This document shows positions 23,347 through 28,519 of a stretch of 28,519 nucleotides of DNA, one piece after another. Each line of letters starts with the position of its first letter. The first letter of the stretch is position 1. Source of the stretch: a virus; IMG/VR virus record IMGVR_UViG_3300037330_000113, positions 1 through 28,519 of that record. One strand, given 5' to 3'. The notes under the pieces are model-generated. The model was not told where the DNA came from, did no database searches, and was given only the letters and a program-made list of their open reading frames with translations. The position numbers and the translations under genes were made by a program.

Positions 23347-24600
23347 ATGACGCTGAGCTTCGCCCCGGACGCGATCGAGATGTGGCCGCTGGCAAAGCTC
23401 CAGCCCTACGCGAAGAACGCGAAGGCGCATGGCGCGGACCAGGTCGCGAAGATCGCCGCCAGCATGGCCGAGTTCGGCTGGACGGTGCCCTGCCTCGTGG
23501 CCGAGGATGGCGAGCTGATCGCGGGCCACGGGCGCGTGCTGGCCGCGACGCAGTTGGGACTAACCGAAGCGCCGGTGATCGTGCTCGGGCATTTGACCGA
23601 GGCGCAGCGGCGGGCCTACCGGATCGCGGACAACAAGCTGACCGAGCTTGGCACTTGGGACGAGGCGCTGCTGTCGGGCGAACTGAACGAGTTGCTGGCC
23701 GAGGATTTCGACCTGTCCTTGATCGGGTTCGATGACGCTGAACTCGAGGCCCTGTTGGCCGGAGATGTCGATCCTGAAGCCGCCTCCCGCGAGGGCGAGG
23801 ACGATGTTCCCGAAACGCCTGAAACCCCGATCAGCCGACCCGGCGATCTCTGGGTGCTTGGCAAGCATCGGCTGCTCTGCGGTGATGCGACCGTGGCCAC
23901 CGATGTGGAACGCCTACTGGGTGACGTGAAGCCGTTGCTGATGGTAACCGATCCGCCTTACGGCGTCGAATACGATCCCGGCTGGCGAAACAAGGCAGGT
24001 GCCGCTGCGACCAAGCGCACCGGAAAGGTGCTGAATGATGACCGGGCTGACTGGCGCGAGGCCTGGGCGCTGTTTCCCGGCGACGTCGCCTATGTCTGGC
24101 ATGGGGCCTTGCACGCGACCACGGTCGCCGACAGCCTGATTGCCTCAGGCTTCAACATCCGATCGCAGATCATCTGGGCAAAAGACCGTCTGGTGCTGAG
24201 CCGCGGCGATTATCATTGGCAGCACGAGCCCTGCCTCTATGCCGTGAAAAAGACCGGCAAGGGCCACTGGGCGGGTGATCGCAAGCAGACGACGCTCTGG
24301 CAGATTGCCAACAAGGATCAGGATGCCGACACAGTTCACGGGACGCAGAAGCCCGTCGAATGCATGCGCCGCCCGATCCTGAACAACTCGAGCCCCGGGC
24401 AGGCGGTCTACGAGCCGTTCATGGGCTCTGGCACCACACTGATCGCGGCTGAGACGACTGGGCGCGTGTGCTTTGGGATCGAACTCAATCCAGCTTACGT
24501 CGATGTCGCTGCGGAGCGGTGGCAACAGTTCACGGGCCAGAACGCAGTTCTGTCCGGCTCGGGCCAGACGTTCAACGAAATCAAGAACAAAGACGATTGA
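23347..24600 (+). CDS. ParB-like domain fused to DNA methyltransferase (beta class)
   Basis: A 417-residue fusion. Residues about 10-110 are a ParB/sulfiredoxin-like domain (KLQPYAKNAKAH, ELIAGHGRVLAA with the GHGR motif, YRIADNKLTELG). Residues about 165-405 are a DNA methyltransferase with catalytic DPPY (202-205) before the SAM motif FMGSGTT (358-364), the beta-class order (N6-adenine or N4-cytosine). TQKPVECM before the SAM motif is also typical. Such fusions are frequent in phages and plasmids of alphaproteobacteria and probably protect element DNA from restriction. The ATG at 23347 has only a distant GAGGAA. No partner endonuclease is adjacent. Confidence 0.9.
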   Translation: MTLSFAPDAIEMWPLAKLQPYAKNAKAHGADQVAKIAASMAEFGWTVPCLVAEDGELIAGHGRVLAATQLGLTEAPVIVLGHLTEAQRRAYRIADNKLTELGTWDEALLSGELNELLAEDFDLSLIGFDDAELEALLAGDVDPEAASREGEDDVPETPETPISRPGDLWVLGKHRLLCGDATVATDVERLLGDVKPLLMVTDPPYGVEYDPGWRNKAGAAATKRTGKVLNDDRADWREAWALFPGDVAYVWHGALHATTVADSLIASGFNIRSQIIWAKDRLVLSRGDYHWQHEPCLYAVKKTGKGHWAGDRKQTTLWQIANKDQDADTVHGTQKPVECMRRPILNNSSPGQAVYEPFMGSGTTLIAAETTGRVCFGIELNPAYVDVAAERWQQFTGQNAVLSGSGQTFNEIKNKDD

Positions 24601-24603
24601 GGC

Positions 24604-25785
24604 ATGAATGACCTGGCTCTACCTTCCTCTGGACGCGCTTCCGGACCCGGAGACGCATGCCTGTTTGGCCTCTCCCTCTGCTCGGGCGCGGGCGGACTCG
24701 ACCTCGGGCTCACCATCGCCATCCCCGGGTATCGTGCTGTGGGCCATGTCGAACGGGAAACCTTCGCCGCAGCCACTCTCGTGGCGCGGATGGAAGACGC
24801 GTCCCTGGATCAGGCTGTTATCTGGGACGACGTTGGAACCTTTGACGGCCGACAGTGGCGCGGCGCGGTGGACATCGTCACTGCGGGATATCCGTGCCAA
24901 CCGTTCTCCGTCGCGGGCAAGCGTCTCGGCACTGAAGACCCGCGTCACCTCTGGCCGCATGTCGCCCGGATCATCGGTGAAGTCGAACCGCCCTTCGTCT
25001 TTCTCGAGAATGTCGCCCATCATCTCCGCCTCGGCTTCCCCGAAGTCGCCAGCGGACTGGTCGGCATGGGCTACCGCCTTGCGGCAGGCCTCTTTACGGC
25101 GGCGGAAGTCGGTGCGCCCCATCGGCGCGAGCGCCTGTTCATCCTCGCCATCCGCGAAGGAGACAAATTGGCCGACCCCGCGCGCCTGCTCTGGGACCCG
25201 CTCGAGTGGCGGGAACCGGACGGAAATGATGCGGCTGTGGCCGACGCCTCGCGCGAGTGCCAACGAGAACCGGCAGACCAGGCCGACACCTTCGCAGGAA
25301 GCGGGTCAGCATGGGATGAACTTGGCGACAACGGCTGCGCTTTGGCCCACGCCGCAGACCGACAGTTTCCGCAGCCGGGGTGGCGAGCGGAGAGCGGAGA
25401 AAGGCCTGGACGGCATGGCGCGGGACTGGCCGACGCCGATGGCGAACGACGGCTGCAAGCCGAGCGCAGGCAAACGCAAGACAGCCGACCTGACCCATGC
25501 CAGCCGCATGTGGATGACGCCGACGGCGCGCGATCACAAGGACGGGGCGACGACACTGGCGAACACGCCGGTCAACGGCCTGCTTGGCCGCCAGGTCCTG
25601 GTAACGCCGATTGCTGGGAGCGATACCTCCGAGCAGCGCCGAACCTTGAACCCAGCATTCGTCGAGGCGCTGATGGGCTGGCCCACCGGGTGGACCGGCT
25701 TCGCCTCTGTGGCAACGGCGTGGTCCCCCTGGTTGCAGCGCATGCGCTCAGAACTCTGGCAGCTGAACTGCTGGCCGATGGATGA
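24604..25785 (+). CDS. C5-cytosine DNA methyltransferase (Dcm-like)
   Basis: A 393-residue frame with all key C5-methyltransferase motifs: motif I LSLCSGAGGLDLGL (23-36), motif IV PCQPF with catalytic C98, motif VI ENV (135-137), motif VIII HRRERLF (173-179), and motif X CGNGVVPLVAA (369-379). The region between VIII and X, where the target-recognition domain belongs, is unusual: hydrophilic, with repeated LADP/VADAS/LAHAAD/LADADG/VDDADG units. Another complete frame (24608-25798) covers the same DNA; see that entry. In the 3' half this frame has weaker third-position GC (about 59% by hand over 58 codons from 25425) than its rival (about 88%). The gene starts 3 bases after the ParB-MTase stop. 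Confidence 0.85.
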   Translation: MNDLALPSSGRASGPGDACLFGLSLCSGAGGLDLGLTIAIPGYRAVGHVERETFAAATLVARMEDASLDQAVIWDDVGTFDGRQWRGAVDIVTAGYPCQPFSVAGKRLGTEDPRHLWPHVARIIGEVEPPFVFLENVAHHLRLGFPEVASGLVGMGYRLAAGLFTAAEVGAPHRRERLFILAIREGDKLADPARLLWDPLEWREPDGNDAAVADASRECQREPADQADTFAGSGSAWDELGDNGCALAHAADRQFPQPGWRAESGERPGRHGAGLADADGERRLQAERRQTQDSRPDPCQPHVDDADGARSQGRGDDTGEHAGQRPAWPPGPGNADCWERYLRAAPNLEPSIRRGADGLAHRVDRLRLCGNGVVPLVAAHALRTLAAELLADG

Positions 25786-25798
25786 GGAGGTTGCATGA
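24608..25798 (+). CDS. Second complete frame over the C5-MTase gene (WPTP-repeat protein)
   Basis: An open frame of 396 codons shifted by one base against the C5-MTase. It begins at an ATG 4 bases after that gene's ATG (MTWLYLPLDALPD) and stops at 25798 in an ATGA overlap with the next gene, the junction type seen throughout this operon. The 5' half is Ser/Arg/Pro-rich. The 3' half carries five W/M-x-T-P units (LWPTPRAS, LWPTPQTD, DWPTPMAND, MWMTPTARD and an earlier NWPTPRA) and ends with LNPAFVEALMGWPTGWTG, a motif I know from phage proteins annotated as methyltransferases or hypothetical. Codon third positions favour this frame in the 3' half. It may be translated as a second protein, be the true frame of the 3' half joined by frameshift, or be a remnant. 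Confidence 0.45.
   Translation: MTWLYLPLDALPDPETHACLASPSARARADSTSGSPSPSPGIVLWAMSNGKPSPQPLSWRGWKTRPWIRLLSGTTLEPLTADSGAARWTSSLRDIRANRSPSRASVSALKTRVTSGRMSPGSSVKSNRPSSFSRMSPIISASASPKSPADWSAWATALRQASLRRRKSVRPIGASACSSSPSAKETNWPTPRACSGTRSSGGNRTEMMRLWPTPRASANENRQTRPTPSQEAGQHGMNLATTAALWPTPQTDSFRSRGGERRAEKGLDGMARDWPTPMANDGCKPSAGKRKTADLTHASRMWMTPTARDHKDGATTLANTPVNGLLGRQVLVTPIAGSDTSEQRRTLNPAFVEALMGWPTGWTGFASVATAWSPWLQRMRSELWQLNCWPMDEEVA
25169..25521 (+). repeat. Five TGGCCGACGCC-type units inside the C5-MTase locus
   Basis: TGGCCGACCCC (25169), TGGCCGACGCC (25238), TGGCCCACGCC (25343), TGGCCGACGCC (25427) and TGGATGACGCC (25511) are spaced 69, 105, 84 and 84 bp, all multiples of three. Each unit reads as L/V-A-D-A in one frame and W-P-T-P in the other. 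Confidence 0.65.
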
Positions 25799-26016
25799 AG
25801 CAGTCGCGGACCATGTCGCTGGTTGAGGCTGTCGCTAACGTGATCATCGGCTACGGTGTCGCGGTCTTCACCCAGATCCTGATCTTCCCGATCTTCGGGT
25901 GGCACACGACACTGGCGCAGAACCTGAAAATGGGCTCCATTTTTGCATTCGTGAGCATTGCCCGTTCTGTTGCCCTTCGGCGGCTGTTTGAGGCGATCCG
26001 CATCCGGGGCTCTTGA
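25795..26016 (+). CDS. Small membrane protein, DUF7220-like
   Basis: A 73-residue protein with two hydrophobic segments: about residues 10-30 (VEAVANVIIGYGVAVFTQILI) and about 48-60 (GSIFAFVSIARSV), then a basic RRLFEAIRIR tail. It opens MKQSRTMSLVEA. From memory it matches the DUF7220 family of phage and plasmid proteins; function unknown. GAGGAGG lies just upstream, and its ATG overlaps the stop of the 24608 frame. Confidence 0.75.
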   Translation: MKQSRTMSLVEAVANVIIGYGVAVFTQILIFPIFGWHTTLAQNLKMGSIFAFVSIARSVALRRLFEAIRIRGS

Positions 26017-26095
26017 AACCGCTCAGTGGTGCCAAACCCATTGGCGTCCTTCGGCGCAACCCCGTATGATAAAAAAATTAGAGAGACTGGAGATC

Positions 26096-26725
26096 ATGGC
26101 AGGCGGACAAAAGCACTGGGACGGGGTTTACGGCGCGCGGGCGGAATACGAACTGACGTGGTTCGAGGCGACGCCGTCGGTTTCGTTTGATCTCATCAAA
26201 CGGCATCTGAAGGCCGGGGACGCATTCATCGACATTGGCGCGGGTGCGTCGCGGCTTGTCGATGCTCTGCTCGACGCTGGCCTCGGTCCGCTATCGGTGC
26301 TTGATCTGTCCAGCTCCGCATTGGCCGTGAGCAGGCAGCGACTTGGCCCTCGCGGCGACGCGGTCGCGTGGATCGAGGCGGATGTGACGTGCTGGCAACC
26401 TGAACGGACGTATGCGGTCTGGCACGACCGGGCTGTTTTCCACTTCCTGACGGAGCCTGAGGATCGCGTGGCCTATGCGCGCGCCATGTCGAACGCACTC
26501 TGTCCGGGTGGGACAGCGATCATCGCGACCTTTGCCGATGATGGCCCCGAGACCTGTTCCGGATTGCCGGTGGTGCGCTACGCTCCGGAGGATCTCGAAC
26601 GCGAGTTTGACCACCTGCTTACCGGCCAGCTCGAAACGATTGATGCCAGACGGCACATGCACATCACGCCGAAGGGCAATCGGCAGAGCTTTCAGTATAG
26701 CGTGTTTAGAAAAAAAGTGACTTGA
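26096..26725 (+). CDS. Class I SAM-dependent methyltransferase
   Basis: A 209-residue methyltransferase. It begins KHWDGVYGARAEYELTWFEATP, has motif I FIDIGAGAS (44-52), the acidic post-I strand LSVLDLSSSAL, motif II/III WIEADVTCW, and the family marker WHDRAVFHFLTEPEDR, then CSGLPVVRY and a QSFQYSVFR ending. Soluble enzymes with exactly these blocks are common in bacteria and act on an unknown small molecule; this is not a DNA methyltransferase. Start taken as ATG 26096, 3 bases after GGAG; ATG 26066 has no ribosome site. Probable cargo or host gene between phage modules. Confidence 0.85.
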   Translation: MAGGQKHWDGVYGARAEYELTWFEATPSVSFDLIKRHLKAGDAFIDIGAGASRLVDALLDAGLGPLSVLDLSSSALAVSRQRLGPRGDAVAWIEADVTCWQPERTYAVWHDRAVFHFLTEPEDRVAYARAMSNALCPGGTAIIATFADDGPETCSGLPVVRYAPEDLEREFDHLLTGQLETIDARRHMHITPKGNRQSFQYSVFRKKVT

Positions 26726-26749
26726 GCCGCCCTCCTAAAGGACGGCGGC
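26726..26749. terminator. Hairpin between convergent genes
   Basis: GCCGCC-C-TCCT (26726-26736) pairs with AGGA-C-GGCGGC (26739-26749) with one C-C mismatch and an AA loop. It starts directly at the methyltransferase stop codon. A run of seven A (26710-26716) on the left would give a T-run for transcripts coming from the minus strand. A bidirectional terminator is plausible. Confidence 0.5.
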
Positions 26750-26762
26750 ATGCAAGGCTCGG

Positions 26763-26783
26763 GCACTTGGCACTTGGCACTTG
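26763..26783. repeat. Tandem repeat, GCACTTG x 3
   Basis: Three perfect tandem copies of the 7-mer GCACTTG, in the short gap between the convergent terminator hairpin and the stop of the DUF3489 gene. Slippage product or small protein-binding array; nothing further is visible. Confidence 0.7.
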
Positions 26784-26788
26784 ATGGA

Positions 26789-27304
26789 TCAGGCTGCTGG
26801 CAGTTTGTAAATCCGCTTGCACCCCTCGACCTTGTCCGACGTGACGTCGAGCCCGAGCTTCTTCTTGAGCGCGCCCGACATTGCGCCCCTAACCGTATGC
26901 GACCGCCAGCCCAAGGCTGCGACGATCTCATCGATGGTCGCGCCGCCGTCGGCACGGAGCATGGCGATCAGCTCTTCCTGTTTCGTGCCCGCACTCTGGA
27001 TTGGAGTTGTCAGGTCTTGTTGTGGGGAGGGCACTTCGTCGACGGCGTCGCCAAGCCCAAGCGTGGAATGGGCCAGTTGCGTGGCGCGCAAGGTCAGGGA
27101 ACCCGCGTCATCGTGCCGCCAGACCGTATCGGGATCAGCGGCAGCGATCTCCTCGATCAGCCCGCGCTTCAACAGGCTTTTGCAGACATTGCCGACAGCG
27201 CCACCCTTGAGGCTGGCAGTGACGGGAAAGATCAGACCGGTTGCACGGGCGCAGGCGGTTGACAAGATGATGGTTTGGGCATCGGACAGATGAATTTGGG
27301 TCAT
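26789..27304 (-). CDS. DUF3489 domain protein
   Basis: A 171-residue protein starting MTQIHLSDAQTIILSTA at ATG 27304-27302, preceded by CGGAGA; the open frame extends further up but without a start site. Two winged-helix-like segments are seen: residues about 5-70 (SDAQTIILSTACARATGL, VGNVCKSLLKRGLIEEI) and the DUF3489 domain at about 108-168 (TKQEELIAMLRADGGATIDEIVAALGWRSHTVRGAMSG in pieces, then RIYKL). The linker is polar. DUF3489 proteins are frequent in alphaproteobacterial mobile elements and are probably DNA-binding regulators. Last gene of the minus-strand small-gene cluster. Confidence 0.88.
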   Translation of the reverse strand: MTQIHLSDAQTIILSTACARATGLIFPVTASLKGGAVGNVCKSLLKRGLIEEIAAADPDTVWRHDDAGSLTLRATQLAHSTLGLGDAVDEVPSPQQDLTTPIQSAGTKQEELIAMLRADGGATIDEIVAALGWRSHTVRGAMSGALKKKLGLDVTSDKVEGCKRIYKLPAA

Positions 27305-27398
27305 GACGGTCTCCGGTTGACAGGCGACGCGGATTGCGGTGCCTTCTACCGGGTGAAGCCCGCCGATGGCGGGCTGATCTTGTGTTGCGGGCAAAAGA

Positions 27399-27623
27399 TC
27401 ACTCGGCGTGTTCGCCCTCGAAGAAGGCGCTGTCGGTGATCTGGCGCAGCAAGCTGGCGTAGTGGTTCAGGGTGCCGACATGGCCCCAGTTGATCTCGTC
27501 GGGGTGGGCGTCAAAATGGTCCGCGCTGAGCGCTGTCAGGCGTTCGAGCATCGCGTCGATCTCGCCTTTGGTGGCGAGGAAGGCGGCGAGGGCTTTGGTG
27601 TTATCGGTGGCGCGGCGGGTCAT
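27399..27623 (-). CDS. Small conserved-looking protein (74 residues)
   Basis: Start at ATG 27623-27621 (MTRRATDNTKALAAFLATKGEI) with AAGGAG 9 bases upstream. The protein is helical and acidic (AMLERLTALSADHFDAHPDEINWGHVGTLNHYASLL in parts). No cysteines or membrane segment. I recall similar small proteins beside DUF3489 genes, without known function. Second to last gene in the minus-strand cluster. Confidence 0.7.
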   Translation of the reverse strand: MTRRATDNTKALAAFLATKGEIDAMLERLTALSADHFDAHPDEINWGHVGTLNHYASLLRQITDSAFFEGEHAE

Positions 27624-27696
27624 AGGGGGTGGCTCCTTGAGCGAGTTGCATCGTTTTCTCGAGACAATCATCGCTCTGATGGGGTGATTATCGTAG

Positions 27697-28011
27697 TCAA
27701 TTCAAAGCAATAACATTGCTCTCTGATCCCTTGGCGCGGTCGGTGGCTTCTACCCAGCCACCGTCCTGCCAGAGATAAAGGTGGCACAGCTCGCAGGTCG
27801 GATGCGGCAGGATTTGCGGCGCGCGGGGTGGATCGAAACAGTCCAGTTCATCAGTGCGCACCTGCCGGATTTCCTTTGCGGCGAGGATGTCCTCAGGCGT
27901 CCAACGCGCCAGTGCGGGCAGCATGTGGCTGGGGTAGCCGTCAAAATGGACATAGATATGCGCCCATTCCTCGGGCCCAGTTTGAATGGTAATCTGCGCG
28001 CGTGTGCTCAT
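27697..28011 (-). CDS. Small protein with HIYVHFDGYP motif (104 residues)
   Basis: Starts MSTRAQITIQTGPEEWAHIYVHFDGYPSHM, with GGGAGA 8 bases before the ATG. The IYVHFDGYP block is typical of a widespread family of short proteins on mobile elements that I know only as hypothetical. A single CxxC pair (CELCHLYLW) lies in the C-terminal half, which could bind metal with His residues nearby. No membrane segment. Same direction and cluster as its neighbours. Confidence 0.75.
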   Translation of the reverse strand: MSTRAQITIQTGPEEWAHIYVHFDGYPSHMLPALARWTPEDILAAKEIRQVRTDELDCFDPPRAPQILPHPTCELCHLYLWQDGGWVEATDRAKGSESNVIALN

Positions 28012-28025
28012 GTTTCTGCTCTCCC

Positions 28026-28244
28026 TCAGATCAGGTGCAAGCTGGCCAGCACAGCGCTGGCTGCGGCGAGCTGGGTGGTCGGCAGCTCAATCTTGAGATG
28101 CGAGATCACGTCCGAGGCTTCGGCTTTGATCCCGTCTTCGCGCAGCGCGGCCTCAATGGCTTCGGCGACGGCGTTCGGGCGCGAGCGGTCGAATTGTGCG
28201 GGAAGCGCTGCGTGGTCTATGCGGATGGTTGTGATTGCAGTCAT
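28026..28244 (-). CDS. Small protein, unknown (72 residues)
   Basis: MTAITTIRIDHAALPAQF... with AAAGGA about 8 bases before the ATG. Mixed strand/helix pattern, no motifs recognised. It lies 12 bp after the next gene upstream on the same strand and 14 bp before the 104-residue gene, so it belongs to one operon with them. Confidence 0.65.
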   Translation of the reverse strand: MTAITTIRIDHAALPAQFDRSRPNAVAEAIEAALREDGIKAEASDVISHLKIELPTTQLAAASAVLASLHLI

Positions 28245-28256
28245 TATCTTGTCCTT

Positions 28257-28466
28257 TCAGGGTTGGGTTTCGGCAGCAGCTCCAGCGCGGCGTCCGGTCT
28301 CAAAGGCATCCTCCAGGGCGGCGCGCATCGCCCAGACGGCGACATCGTGGAAATCCAGCTGGTCGCTGTTCCGGGTTTCCAGCGTCTCGACGAAGAATTG
28401 CTTGATGGCGATCTCGAGGATCAGCGCCTCCGGGGCTGTGGGTTTGGCTTTGGTCTCGATGGTCAT
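28257..28466 (-). CDS. DUF6900-like small protein (69 residues)
   Basis: The stretch FVETLETRNSDQLDFHDVAVWAMRAALEDAFETGR (given here in two halves in the protein, residues about 25-60) matches, from memory, the DUF6900 family with its RNSD-x-LDFHDVAVW core, commonly found in plasmids, ICEs and prophages of alphaproteobacteria. GGAGACC lies before the ATG at 28466-28464. First visible gene of the minus-strand cluster; a GATCAGG/CCTGATC inverted repeat lies just upstream. Function unknown. Confidence 0.75.
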   Translation of the reverse strand: MTIETKAKPTAPEALILEIAIKQFFVETLETRNSDQLDFHDVAVWAMRAALEDAFETGRRAGAAAETQP

Positions 28467-28478
28467 GATCTGGTCTCC

Positions 28479-28500
28479 GATCAGGGGTGATTTCCTGATC
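28479..28500. repeat. Inverted repeat GATCAGG-N8-CCTGATC, possible operator
   Basis: GATCAGG (28479-28485) and CCTGATC (28494-28500) form a perfect 7-bp dyad with an 8-base spacer, 13 bp upstream of the start of the DUF6900-like gene and next to its Shine-Dalgarno. The size and position suit a repressor or autoregulatory site for the minus-strand cluster. Confidence 0.4.
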
Positions 28501-28519
28501 CCAGAATCGCTCCTTCGCA

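Noticed and set aside
22810-23529. Minus-strand open frames across the 414-bp gap
   Set aside because: No recognisable protein, no clear ribosome site, and they overlap confident plus-strand genes at both ends.
1-28519. CRISPR array or insertion sequence
   Set aside because: No regularly spaced repeats of CRISPR size and no DDE transposase or terminal inverted repeats were seen; the only recombinase is the serine type at 8519-9826.

Overview
The window looks like a chromosomal segment of a GC-rich alphaproteobacterium, most likely Rhodobacterales. This rests on three things: an alphaproteobacterial-type SOS box (GTTC-N7-GTTC) before an imuA-like gene, the phage-type gene families present, and the codon use. 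The chromosomal edge is at the left: the 5' part of an imuA-like gene (minus strand), then a complete tRNA-Ser(GCU). Everything to the right of about 640 looks accessory.

Layout: (1) 935-2856, a translationally coupled pair, a DUF5131 (phage Gp37/Gp68-like) three-Cys protein and its partner TcmP, plus strand. (2) 7969-2869, minus strand, a complete type I restriction-modification operon hsdR-hsdM-hsdS converging on the pair; together these form a probable defence/modification island. (3) 10478-8127, minus strand, a tight four-gene cassette joined by 4-nt overlaps: small protein, DUF2924 protein, large-serine-type recombinase, small protein. (4) 10672-12915, plus strand, an unrecognised 747-residue protein. 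(5) 12994-26016, plus strand, a phage-like early/replication module: Com-like zinc finger, sigma-like factor, two small proteins, RecA-like ATPase, DUF669-like putative ssDNA-binding protein, SF2 helicase, small Cys protein, Cas4-like nuclease, primase-helicase, a palindrome-rich noncoding region, RuvC-like resolvase, small proteins, a ParB-fused DNA methyltransferase, a C5-cytosine methyltransferase locus with two superimposed long reading frames, and a small membrane protein. (6) 26096-26725, a small-molecule-type SAM methyltransferase. (7) 28466-26789, minus strand, five small genes of the DUF6900/DUF3489 kind often seen in alphaproteobacterial mobile elements.

No terminase, portal, capsid or tail gene is visible, so this is either the early half of a prophage that continues beyond the right edge, a degraded prophage, or a phage-derived element. 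The replication genes form a coherent recombination-dependent replication set (annealase-like ATPase plus SSB-like protein, helicase, nuclease, primase-helicase, resolvase). Three DNA methyltransferase loci (HsdM, ParB-MTase, C5-MTase) lie in one window.

The observations I would check first are: the C5-methyltransferase locus, where a second complete frame has its own repeats and, in the 3' half, better third-position GC; the Com-like gene followed by a perfect hairpin abutting the next start codon, resembling the Mu com-mom arrangement; the AT-richer palindrome/iteron-like region after the primase-helicase; and a duplicated 75-bp intergenic module. All family assignments are from reading the sequence and memory; no database search was run.
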